NCBI GenBank assembly: GCA_013331265.1
Contig: DUGS01000104.1
Location: forward strand, 952 to 8,120
DNA from: Methanosarcina sp.
GTDB lineage: Archaea > Halobacteriota > Methanosarcinia > Methanosarcinales > Methanosarcinaceae
Length of the DNA: 7,169 bases
Direction: 5' to 3'
The translations under genes were made by a program, and so were the position numbers. Below, one piece after another: positions 1 to 6,154 of the stretch. The notes beneath the pieces were generated by a model, which was not told where the DNA came from, did no database searches, and saw only the letters and a program-made list of their open reading frames with translations. The stretch's first letter is position 1; the number at the start of each line of letters is the position of its first letter.

Positions 1-276
1 TTTCAACTGAACCTTTTTTGAGCCAGGACTCGATCAGGGAAAGGATCAGTTTGTCTTCAATCCTTGTTTTTAGGACCTTCATGAGCTTTTCATGGGGAAT
101 GCTGTCAAAACAGTCCTCAATATCTCCTTTCAGATAATGTGTGTTTCCGGCTTCGAGCCATTTGTACACCTCAAGGCTGGCAAGTTTTGCAGACCTGTAA
201 ATCCTTGTTTTAGTGGCTGGTACCGTTTTTCAGGGTCGTTTTCCTTGACATTCAGCAAATTCTCTGGTAATTTCAA
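1..276 (-). pseudogene. Remnant of a group II intron reverse transcriptase/maturase
   Basis: Translating the minus strand from about 229 to the left edge gives an open frame with a clear reverse transcriptase palm segment, including KGDIEDCFDSIPHEKLMKV (about 138-82) followed by a helical stretch ending in ESWLKKGSV. This matches the GDI-x-x-CFD-x-I-x-H motif of group II intron-encoded proteins, which copy and help splice their intron. The frame has no start codon and is closed upstream by a stop at 230-232. A second minus frame (276 to about 208) reads LPENLLNVKENDPEKRYQPL, which resembles the N-terminus of such proteins. It passes into the palm frame through a shift in an A-rich run near 205-212. 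The N-terminal piece reaches the palm within about 20 codons, so the finger region (normally more than 100 residues) appears to be deleted. The fragment runs off the left edge, so the state of the thumb, maturase and intron RNA is unknown. Confidence 0.75.
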
Positions 277-328
277 GCATAAAAATAGATATCAAGCTGC
301 TTGTTTTTTGCTTGAACTGTATAATGCT

Positions 329-895
329 TCAGAACGAAACATCTTTTGGGTCAAAGTACTCGGGGTCAAAATCTTCCCCCAGCCATAACACAGTGTCTTC
401 ATATTCTTCATGCTCCGGGTCCTTCAGGATTTCCAGCATCTCTTCATATCCCCATATCCCTCCGATGTCTTCCGGGACAGCTGCTCTTTTTCCTGCAGTA
501 CATATGGGGTACTCTGTCCCTTCTTTTTTCGGAAGGATTTTTTCAAGCCGGACTTTTACCTGCCAGTTGTCCCCAAAATCGTACGTATACAGTGCATCCT
601 TATTTTCCAGTGTGAAATAGTCAGAGATTTTTGCTTTCTTTTCTGGCACAAGAGGCTCTCCAAAAGCCTCAAAATCCTCGCCTTCCGTCCCAATTGTTTC
701 AGGTTCTCCGGTCTTCGGGTTTATCATTTTGAATTCATGCAAATGGTAATCGTCCCAGTCCATTACAGCCTGGACGGCATCATGAAGTTTCAGGAAGGTA
801 TAATTTTCCGGCACCTGGATTCGCCGCCAGATCTGGGGGGTAATGCCCTTCATAGAAAGCTTTAGCTGGTAAACCTTCTCAAAAGTCTTTTTCAA
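329..895 (-). CDS. pRiA4b ORF-3-like family protein
   Basis: This encodes a soluble protein of 188 residues with the hallmarks of the plasmid pRiA4b ORF-3 family (PF07929), also annotated as the IS1096 passenger TnpR-like family. Visible motifs are PQIWRRIQVP (20-29), LHDAVQAVMDW (38-48), HLHEF (51-55), YTYDFGDNW (103-111), IGGIWGYEEML (144-154) and an acidic tail rich in D, E and F. The molecular role of the family is not established. Members occur on chromosomes, plasmids and near mobile elements. The start is TTG at 895; a GGGTGA ribosome binding site lies 7 nt upstream, and the N-terminal YQLKLSMKGI stretch belongs to the family core, so an internal ATG is less likely. The gene ends about 50 bp from the reverse transcriptase remnant on the same strand and diverges from the MBL-fold gene. 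No membrane segment or signal peptide is seen. Confidence 0.85.
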   Translation of the reverse strand: MKKTFEKVYQLKLSMKGITPQIWRRIQVPENYTFLKLHDAVQAVMDWDDYHLHEFKMINPKTGEPETIGTEGEDFEAFGEPLVPEKKAKISDYFTLENKDALYTYDFGDNWQVKVRLEKILPKKEGTEYPICTAGKRAAVPEDIGGIWGYEEMLEILKDPEHEEYEDTVLWLGEDFDPEYFDPKDVSF

Positions 896-902
896 GAATT
901 TT

Positions 903-908
903 TCACCC
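903..908 (-). promoter_or_regulatory. Ribosome binding site deciding a TTG start
   Basis: On the minus strand the sequence GGGTGA lies 7 nt before the TTG at 895. It complements the anti-Shine-Dalgarno end of archaeal 16S rRNA and supports the TTG as the real start of the pRiA4b ORF-3-like gene. Confidence 0.6.
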
Positions 909-1007
909 GGATAAATTATTCGAATCTACCTATTTCAGTTTTTTGTCTTTTTCAGCAGTTCCGGATATCCTTAGTTCCAAAACCTATTTTTTTACAAATG
1001 AAGGTAT

Positions 1008-1053
1008 AATCAAAAAAGGGCTTTTATTCCAATCAAAAAAGAGCTTTTATTCC
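1008..1053. repeat. 23-bp tandem duplication upstream of the MBL-fold gene
   Basis: Two head-to-tail 23-bp units, 1008-1030 and 1031-1053, differ at one position (G/A at 1019/1042). Each contains a run of A, a short GGGC or GAGC core and CTTTTATT, giving weak internal dyad symmetry. The second CTTTTATT lies about 26 bp before the ATG at 1073, where an archaeal TATA box for a nearly leaderless transcript would sit. No Shine-Dalgarno site precedes that ATG. The promoter reading is an inference; the duplication itself is plain. Confidence 0.8.
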
Positions 1054-1072
1054 TGCAAACAGATAGAACCAT

Positions 1073-1984
1073 ATGCAGATCGATATACTGGGGTGTGAGT
1101 CCTTTGGAGCTAGGTCTCTTGCATGTGCTGTAAAAACCAGGAAAAGAAAGATTCTCATTGATCCGGGGGTTGCTCTTGCTCGCTTTCGTTACGGTTTACT
1201 TCCACATCCTGTGGAGGTCGCAGCCGCCCTCAGGATCAGGAAGAAAATTCTTGCAGAATTTGAAGGCACAACAGACATAGTAATCAGCCACTACCATGGG
1301 GACCACATGCCCATGAAAGCCGAAGACCCTTATCAGTTGCCAGTAGAAGCTCTTCCCCCTTTGAAAGGGATCAGGTTCTGGTGCAAAGGCCCAGAAAAAA
1401 TTTCTGGATTGTCTGCACGCAGGAGAGGAGAGTTTTCTCGTTTTTTGGGGCATTCTCTGCCTGCTTCCGAAGGCATCAGTTCTGACTGCATAAGTTTTTC
1501 GGCTCCAGTTCCTCATGGGACGAGAGATAAGGGGTTTGGCACGGTAATGATGACCAGAATACATGAAGGAAACGAGGTTTTTGTCCACAGTTCGGATATT
1601 CAGCTTCTCGACAGGAAAGCTGTTCTGGAAATACTTGCCTGGAATCCTGCAGTTGTTTTTTCTTCAGGGCCTCCTATTTATCTTTCTCACCATGTTCCTG
1701 AAGCTTCAAAAGAGGCGTTTAAAAATGCTCTTCTGCTTGCCGAAAATGTTGACACTCTTATAGTGGACCATCACCTCCTGAGATCTCTTGAAGGCTACAG
1801 GTGGTTAAAAGAACTTGCAGGAAAGGTTGAGAGTACAGTCCTGTGCGCTGCAGAGTTTATGGGAAAAAAACCGGAATTGCTTGAAGCGCAGAGAAAAGTT
1901 CTATATGAAAAAATGCCTGTGTCCGGGGGCTGGCACGAAGCCTATGAAAAAGGGGAAACAGGGCTTGAAGAATATTTTTTATAA
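1073..1984 (+). CDS. UPF0282 family metallo-beta-lactamase-fold protein
   Basis: This encodes 303 residues of a cytoplasmic MBL-fold protein. The N-terminus, with ESFGARSLACAV (9-20) and KILIDPGVALARFRYGLLPH (26-45), is characteristic of the archaeal UPF0282 family. The metal-binding HxHxDH motif is intact (H73, H75, D77, H78 in ISHYHGDHMP). Later likely ligands are H148 in PVPHGT, D175 in VHSSDIQ and H233/H234 in VDHHLL. A SGPPIYL stretch (198-204) sits where the fold expects a loop near the active site. A hydrolase or nuclease-like reaction on a phosphoester substrate is plausible for the fold, but no substrate is known. The start ATG has no clear ribosome binding site and may begin a nearly leaderless transcript. 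The gene stands alone on the plus strand, divergent from the pRiA4b ORF-3-like gene and convergent with the FilR1 regulator 75 bp downstream. Confidence 0.85.
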   Translation: MQIDILGCESFGARSLACAVKTRKRKILIDPGVALARFRYGLLPHPVEVAAALRIRKKILAEFEGTTDIVISHYHGDHMPMKAEDPYQLPVEALPPLKGIRFWCKGPEKISGLSARRRGEFSRFLGHSLPASEGISSDCISFSAPVPHGTRDKGFGTVMMTRIHEGNEVFVHSSDIQLLDRKAVLEILAWNPAVVFSSGPPIYLSHHVPEASKEAFKNALLLAENVDTLIVDHHLLRSLEGYRWLKELAGKVESTVLCAAEFMGKKPELLEAQRKVLYEKMPVSGGWHEAYEKGETGLEEYFL

Positions 1985-2059
1985 ACTCGGTAAAGACCAG
2001 TTATAGCTATTAAGAACCTTTTATAGTTGTAAATGGCGTTTCAGGCTATTTATTTTCTT

Positions 2060-2869
2060 TTACAGTGTACAGATATAACTATCAATATCCTCTATCTGCT
2101 CCGAGTCCTGCTCGTAATAATCATAGAGTTCTTTGCCCCAGGCAAGAGCATCGGGATCAAAACATATCACAAACCTTCGGTCAAAGGTACCCTCTTTTGG
2201 GAAAAGAGCTATTCCCATGAAATTGTCTGCTGCCACGATGCTAGGAGTTTTTTCACAGTCTTTACAGACCATTAGCCTGGTGTTTTCCATTTTAAGAAAT
2301 TGTATGGTTTGTTTCCTATAATCATCTTCAACCCATCTTTTAAGGATTGATTCGGGAAGGGTCAGAGATACCGATACACCTTTTTGCGCAAGCCTGAGAT
2401 AAAAGGAAGGAAAAAGAGGATGGAAGTAAGAAATCAGAGTCTCGAGCCTTTTAGATTTTTCAGCTTTCTCGACATATTCAGGAATCAATTCGAACATATG
2501 TTCTATCTGGGGCTCAATTATGGTACAGTGTCCAAGTTCCCCTACGCGGTGAAGAAGAAAAGGCGGAATTTTACTTATATCCCTGTCAGCCCAGTAGTCT
2601 GCGTTTTCCTCAAGTACGGAAAGAGTGTCCAGCAGGGGTTTCATTTTTTCGGCTATAATTTTACCGATCTCGCTAAGCCTGTAGACGTCCTTATCCTGGA
2701 TTACAAGGTGTTTTTCCTTCAGCATTTTTATCTGGGGCTGGACTGAGGTTGCACTTGCTTTAAGGGTTTTTTTAATTGTATTGATATCTTTTGGCCCTTC
2801 AAGCAAAAGAAGAAGTACATTTTTTCTTTTTTCAGATAGGAAAATCAGGTCGAGTAGAGAGTTTTCCAT
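2060..2869 (-). CDS. Winged-helix transcriptional regulator with FilR1 (DUF1724) domain
   Basis: This encodes 269 residues. Residues 12-70 form an ArsR-like winged helix: EKRKNVLLLLLEGPKDINTI, then a recognition-helix region near ATSVQPQIKMLKEKHLV, then a wing with YRLSEIGKIIAEK. The linker NADYWADRDISKIPPFLLHR (89-108) followed by VGELG and the C-terminal half (about 115-255) match the FilR1/DUF1724 effector domain common in methanogens. Members include FilR1 and, to my knowledge, the Msr regulators that control methyltransferase isozymes in Methanosarcina. Two cysteines (C202, C205 in MVCKDCEK) form a CxxC pair that could sense redox or bind metal; this is inference. I chose ATG 2869 because AGGTG lies 6 nt upstream; the in-frame GTG at 2878 overlaps that site. 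The gene diverges from the ThiC-family gene, so control of itself and that gene is possible. The effector is unknown. Confidence 0.85.
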   Translation of the reverse strand: MENSLLDLIFLSEKRKNVLLLLLEGPKDINTIKKTLKASATSVQPQIKMLKEKHLVIQDKDVYRLSEIGKIIAEKMKPLLDTLSVLEENADYWADRDISKIPPFLLHRVGELGHCTIIEPQIEHMFELIPEYVEKAEKSKRLETLISYFHPLFPSFYLRLAQKGVSVSLTLPESILKRWVEDDYRKQTIQFLKMENTRLMVCKDCEKTPSIVAADNFMGIALFPKEGTFDRRFVICFDPDALAWGKELYDYYEQDSEQIEDIDSYICTL

Positions 2870-2875
2870 ATTATA

Positions 2876-2880
2876 CACCT
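2876..2880 (-). promoter_or_regulatory. Ribosome binding site of the FilR1 regulator
   Basis: The minus strand reads AGGTG, 6 nt before the ATG at 2869. It overlaps the in-frame GTG at 2878 and so argues against that upstream start. Confidence 0.55.
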
Positions 2881-3028
2881 TGATCTTATCGCCTGTAGTT
2901 TCTTGCCCGCAATATGGTTTATTGAATTAGATATTAAATGAAGAATCCTCCTGTGATATATATATTCGTGTAAATATAAAAAGTTGAGAACTAATTATGA
3001 GTTTATGAAGGCTCCTGGTAAACAATAA

Positions 3029-3099
3029 CACAGAGGCAAAGTCATTCTAAAATATTATTGTTAACATACACCTTAATAACGGATGACATTATCTCTGTG
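3029..3099. promoter_or_regulatory. Nested imperfect dyad upstream of the ThiC-family promoter
   Basis: The outer arms CACAGAG (3029-3035) and CTCTGTG (3093-3099) are perfect complements. After a symmetric 5-nt gap on each side, the inner arms GTCAT (3041-3045) and ATGAC (3083-3087) also match. The dyad lies just upstream of the TATA-like 3111-3120, where an archaeal activator or repressor could bind. It could equally fold as a leader if transcription starts further upstream. Confidence 0.4.
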
Positions 3100-3110
3100 A
3101 GATGCACCAT

Positions 3111-3120
3111 AAATATTATT
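3111..3120 (+). promoter_or_regulatory. Putative TATA box of the ThiC-family gene
   Basis: AAATATTATT followed by ATAAAA is the best TATA-like element before the gene. Transcription starting about 25 bp downstream would begin near 3140, after the GTG at 3131 and before the ATG at 3191. That supports the ATG as the translation start. The same decamer occurs 61 bp upstream at 3050-3059. Confidence 0.45.
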
Positions 3121-3190
3121 ATAAAATCATGTGCGATTGAACTGGCAAATAAGCAGTTCCATCTTGAATACAGGAAGAGTGCATGGACTC

Positions 3191-4438
3191 ATGAAAAACA
3201 CGCAGATTGATTGTGCACGTGAAGGAATACTTACTCCAGAAATGCAGCAGATTATGGAGAGGGAAAATATTGATGAAAATGCCCTGCTCTCCCGTGTAGC
3301 TGAAGGAAGCCTTGTAATAATGACAAGAGAAGGCTGCCCTCCGACAGCCATAGGCAGAGGTGCCAGCACCAAGGTAAATGTCAACCTTGGTACTTCAGCT
3401 GTCAGGATAGATCCGGATGCAGAACTCGAAAAGGTGAGGATTGCAGAAAAATATGGAGCTGACACCATTACCGACCTTTCCATGGGCGGTGATATCCGTG
3501 CTATACGTGCAAGCGTTTTTGAAAATAGCAGACTTCCCATCACCACGGTCCCAATCTACCAGACGGTTGTGGAGTGCGGGCTGAAGGACCTTACAGAAGA
3601 CGACATACTCTCATGCCTCAAAGCCCATGTGGACGAGGGTGTGAGTTCTGTGGTGCTTCACTGTGTGGAAAAGGCAACCCTTCAAAAACTGAAGGGTGTG
3701 GGGAGGGTAATGGGGGTGGTCTCCAAGGGAGGTTCCATGACCAGTGTCTATATGCTCACAAATGACTGCGAAAATCCCTTCATAGAGCACTTTGATGAGG
3801 TAATCGAGACTCTCAGGAAAAAAGATGTCGTCCTTTCCCTGGGAAACACCATGAGAAGCGGCTGCATCCATGACCTCAGGGACAAAGCACAGCTGATGGA
3901 GATCGAAACAAACATCCGCCTTGCGAAAAGGGCAAATGAGGAAGGTGTACAGGTAATTATAGAGGGCATGGGGGGGCATGTCCAGGCAGCTGAGATCCCG
4001 AAATACGTGAATTTATACAAATCAAGGTCAGCTTTCCCTCTTTTCGTTGCAGGCCCTCTGCCAACAGACGTAGCCCTTGGATATGACCATATCGCAGGTG
4101 CGGTAGGGGCAAGCATGGCAAGCGGGGCAGGGGCAGACTACCTGTGTTACATAACTCCTGCAGAACATCTAGCCCTCCCGAATCCTGAACAGGTTAGGGA
4201 AGGACTGATCGCTTTCAGGATCGCTGCTCACATAGGAGATTCTATGAAATACGGACTAAGAGAAAGGGACCTGCTGCTCGCACAGAAACGCGCCCGTTTT
4301 GACTGGGGAGGACAGATCAAACTTGCCCTTGACCCCGAAAAGCCATGGGACATGTGCCCGATGACAGGCCCGTGTTCCATGTGCGGAAAATACTGCGCCA
4401 TAAAGATAATGGGAGATTACCTGGCAGGAGATGAATAA
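3191..4438 (+). CDS. thiC: ThiC family radical SAM protein (phosphomethylpyrimidine synthase or diverged paralog)
   Basis: This encodes 415 residues. True ThiC converts aminoimidazole ribotide to the thiamine pyrimidine HMP-P using S-adenosylmethionine and a C-terminal 4Fe-4S cluster. The cluster motif is present as PCSMCGKYCAIKI (C395, C398, C402; CX2CX3C, the spacing I recall from ThiC of anaerobes, against CX2CX4C in E. coli). Other family landmarks are TKVNVNLGTS (60-69), TVPIYQ (119-124), GYDHIAGAVGA (297-307) and CYITPAEHLALP (319-330). Several usual active-site motifs are altered: EGMGGHV (258-264) where ThiC has EGPGHVP, LGNTMRSG (217-224) for LGDGLRPG, and TDLSMGG (94-100) for MDLSTGG. 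The product may therefore be HMP-P or a related imidazole-derived compound. ATG 3191 was chosen over GTG 3131 because the TATA box sits too close to the GTG. The first about 20 codons upstream look unlike the family. No thiamine riboswitch is seen. Confidence 0.85.
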   Translation: MKNTQIDCAREGILTPEMQQIMERENIDENALLSRVAEGSLVIMTREGCPPTAIGRGASTKVNVNLGTSAVRIDPDAELEKVRIAEKYGADTITDLSMGGDIRAIRASVFENSRLPITTVPIYQTVVECGLKDLTEDDILSCLKAHVDEGVSSVVLHCVEKATLQKLKGVGRVMGVVSKGGSMTSVYMLTNDCENPFIEHFDEVIETLRKKDVVLSLGNTMRSGCIHDLRDKAQLMEIETNIRLAKRANEEGVQVIIEGMGGHVQAAEIPKYVNLYKSRSAFPLFVAGPLPTDVALGYDHIAGAVGASMASGAGADYLCYITPAEHLALPNPEQVREGLIAFRIAAHIGDSMKYGLRERDLLLAQKRARFDWGGQIKLALDPEKPWDMCPMTGPCSMCGKYCAIKIMGDYLAGDE

Positions 4439-4504
4439 CCGGAAAAGCTGGGTCCCTTTTTGATATTGATGTTTTCTTTAAGACAGAGGACATAATCTCG
4501 GGCT

Positions 4505-4543
4505 CCGACTTCCCCCTTAAACGGAAAAAATATGGGAGGTCGG
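4505..4543. terminator. Inverted repeat between convergent ThiC-family and PAS genes
   Basis: Arms CCGACTTCCC (4505-4514) and GGGAGGTCGG (4534-4543) pair over 10 bp with one wobble or mismatch, around a 19-nt loop. The repeat lies between the stops of two convergent genes. T-rich DNA just after the thiC-family stop (about 4456-4480) could also serve as an archaeal terminator. Confidence 0.35.
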
Positions 4544-4587
4544 TTACGGTTCCCTGGGAAAAAATAAGTTATTGATTCCTTTTATCC

Positions 4588-5463
4588 TCAGTCTTTTTTG
4601 ATTTTTTCGGTTATGTCTTCAATAATTCCCTGGAAATTGGTCACCTGCCCTTCCTGGTTGCGCTGAATAAAGGTTTTTTCTTTCACCCAGTGAACTTCAC
4701 CGGCCTGTGTCAGGATGCGGTACTGGCGGCTGAACTCTTTTCCGCCTTCTTCGCAGTTCTCCTCGAGTTCCAGTTCCACAAGAAGAAGGTCTTCAGGGTG
4801 GATGATCTTTCCATAGAGGACTCTTCCAGAAATAAAGTCTTCTGGAGCATACCCGAACTGCCGGACGTTTTCTGACACATAAAGTGTGGGCCAGTATTTT
4901 TCTGCTTTCCAGAGGAAAACTACCATAGAACTGTTGTTAATCACAGTCTCGAGTGCTCTCTGCCGCTCAAGCAGGGCTTTTTGTTTTTCCATGAGGGCTT
5001 TCTGGCTTTCAAGGGCATCGCGCAACGCTTTTTCATTTTTTTTCTCGGAGGTGATGTCCCTGACTATCCCCTGTAAATTAACCACATTTCCTTTTTCATC
5101 GCGCTGGATAAAGGTCTTTTCTTCCACCCACCTGATATCCCCGCTGCCTGTAAGGACCCTGTACCTATCGATAAAATCATCTTTTCCGATTTCACAGCAT
5201 CTGTCGAGTTCTTTTCTTACCCTGTCTATGTCATCGGAATGGACTATGTTCGCATACATTATCCTGCCTGTAAGGAAATCCTCTGCGCTGTACCCGAGCT
5301 GGGTTACGTTTTCCGATACATACCTGGCAGGCCAGTCTTTTTCCGGGGTCCATAGAAAAGCCATTATAGGGCTGTTGTTAATCACTGTTTCCAGAATTCG
5401 CTGCCTTTCGAGTGCTTCATCAAGAATCATTTTGTCGCTTTCAGCTATATGATTAAATCCCAT
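4588..5463 (-). CDS. PAS-PAS sensory protein without output domain
   Basis: This encodes 291 residues with two PAS domains (PAS_3 type with PAC tails) and nothing else. PAS1 spans about 21-139 and PAS2 about 169-287. The two copies share about half their residues, including LETVINNS, YVSENV, EKTFIQR and DIT, which indicates an internal duplication. They are joined by a coiled coil of near-perfect heptads (ALESQKA, LMEKQKA, LLERQRA), typical of signalling helices. No histidine kinase, cyclase, HTH or membrane segment is present, and DNA past the stop shows no kinase remnant. It may act as a partner for a separate kinase or bind a ligand or cofactor; the signal is unknown. Each PAS keeps a Cys in a similar position (C89/C90 and C237). 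The start is ATG 5463, with GGAGGAT 10 nt upstream; the in-frame TTG at 5544 lacks such a site. The gene diverges from the DUF2769-like gene. Confidence 0.85.
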   Translation of the reverse strand: MGFNHIAESDKMILDEALERQRILETVINNSPIMAFLWTPEKDWPARYVSENVTQLGYSAEDFLTGRIMYANIVHSDDIDRVRKELDRCCEIGKDDFIDRYRVLTGSGDIRWVEEKTFIQRDEKGNVVNLQGIVRDITSEKKNEKALRDALESQKALMEKQKALLERQRALETVINNSSMVVFLWKAEKYWPTLYVSENVRQFGYAPEDFISGRVLYGKIIHPEDLLLVELELEENCEEGGKEFSRQYRILTQAGEVHWVKEKTFIQRNQEGQVTNFQGIIEDITEKIKKD

Positions 5464-5473
5464 AGTATCCCTT

Positions 5474-5480
5474 ATCCTCC
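5474..5480 (-). promoter_or_regulatory. Ribosome binding site of the PAS gene
   Basis: The minus strand reads GGAGGAT, 10 nt before ATG 5463. It is a strong match to the anti-Shine-Dalgarno sequence and sets this ATG, rather than the upstream TTG at 5544, as the start. Confidence 0.65.
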
Positions 5481-5540
5481 AAAGCTTTTTAGATTCCAGA
5501 GCTCTTATGGCACGTAAAAATGTATTTATAAAACCCTCAA

Positions 5541-5576
5541 GCAATATATAATATATTTTGACATCTTATAAATTAA
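5541..5576. promoter_or_regulatory. Divergent AT-rich promoter region (PAS gene and DUF2769-like gene)
   Basis: An ATATATAATATAT stretch (about 5544-5556) can serve as a TATA box for the minus-strand PAS gene, giving a leader of about 60 nt. TTATAAATT (5566-5574) suits the plus-strand gene, with transcription expected near 5595. The two promoters are almost back to back, so co-regulation is possible. Confidence 0.45.
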
Positions 5577-5616
5577 TCCTTTTTTGCACAGGGGGAATGT
5601 TCTGGGCTCTGAGATA

Positions 5617-6030
5617 TTGGCAAAAGATCTAAAAAATGTAGAAAATGAGGAAGCAGAAGTAGATAAGCGTGATATTATCCAGAGGGCCAGAGAAGAATAT
5701 GGGAGGTATTTTGGGATCTGCGGTTCATATCATCACCTGAAAGCCTGTCTCTGCAAATATTGTTCCGTTTATCCAGGGGGCAGCGGGATGTTCTGTGCCA
5801 GGGGAAGTGCAGTCAAAGCAAAGGAAAAAAAAGAAGGTTGCCTCTGTGAAACATGTGAGCTCTTTAAAAAGTTCCGGCTTGAAGGAGGCTACTTCTGCCA
5901 GCTTGAGGAAAAAGGAGAAGTTTTTGAGATAAAACATGTCCATCCGAATATCTGTGAGGATTTTCAAACAAGCGCCGGAACAATTAGAGTTTGTGTACTG
6001 GGCGAGCAGAATATACACTCAAATAAATGA
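5617..6030 (+). CDS. Cysteine-rich DUF2769-like protein
   Basis: This encodes about 137 residues, soluble, with 11 cysteines. Two similar modules are visible: CLCKYC (44-49) followed 11 residues later by FC (C60), and CLCETC (75-80) followed 14 residues later by FC (C94). Further cysteines are at 35, 113 and 126. This CxCxxC-Xn-C layout resembles the DUF2769 family (PF10967) of methanogens and is suited to zinc or Fe-S binding, but no function is known. A charged helix (about 9-30) precedes the modules. No ATG or GTG start exists in frame. TTG 5617 gives the natural-looking N-terminus MAKD and lies after the expected transcription start. TTG 5584 would add 11 residues but overlaps the promoter. 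Neither has a good ribosome binding site. The gene diverges from the PAS gene, so the two may share a stimulus. Confidence 0.65.
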   Translation: MAKDLKNVENEEAEVDKRDIIQRAREEYGRYFGICGSYHHLKACLCKYCSVYPGGSGMFCARGSAVKAKEKKEGCLCETCELFKKFRLEGGYFCQLEEKGEVFEIKHVHPNICEDFQTSAGTIRVCVLGEQNIHSNK

Positions 6031-6154
6031 AAAAATGAAGATTTTTAACTGGTGTCGATTACTATAAGATTTTGATCTTGAAGAGAGAATTTTTTAATAT
6101 TGATTGCAGAATTTGTGTCTCTCTTAATAATCTACTTCTCAAAAAAGGTAATCT

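Larger units (their letters stand above)
2870..3190. other. Divergent intergenic region between the regulator and the ThiC-family gene
   Basis: This is 321 bp of AT-rich DNA with no convincing coding frame. It holds an alternating AT stretch at about 2957-2965, usable as a TATA box for the minus-strand regulator, a nested dyad (3029-3099), and the decamer AAATATTATT at 3050-3059 and 3111-3120. I looked for the conserved parts of a thiamine pyrophosphate riboswitch and did not see them. Confidence 0.7.

Noticed and set aside
410..865. Long plus-strand open frame opposite the pRiA4b ORF-3-like gene
   Set aside because: Its translation has no recognisable motif, and the opposite strand codes for a clear family member with a ribosome binding site.
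2870..3190. Thiamine pyrophosphate riboswitch before the ThiC-family gene
   Set aside because: The conserved THI-box segments and pairing pattern are not present; the only ordered structure is the dyad at 3029-3099, which does not resemble that riboswitch.
3131..3190. GTG at 3131 as the ThiC-family start
   Set aside because: The 20 extra residues look unlike the family, there is no ribosome binding site, and the likely transcription start falls after 3131.
3127..4116. Minus-strand open frames inside the ThiC-family gene
   Set aside because: They have no family motifs or ribosome binding sites, and the plus strand is clearly coding throughout.
4886..5452. 188-codon plus-strand open frame opposite the PAS gene
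   Set aside because: It is a low-complexity serine- and phenylalanine-rich shadow of the two PAS domains.
5464..5544. TTG at 5544 as the PAS gene start
   Set aside because: A strong GGAGGAT site directly serves ATG 5463; the extension has no such site.
6031..6154. Coding remnant of TnpB before the transposon-like right end
   Set aside because: All forward frames are interrupted by stops and no zinc-finger or RuvC motif of TnpB can be read.
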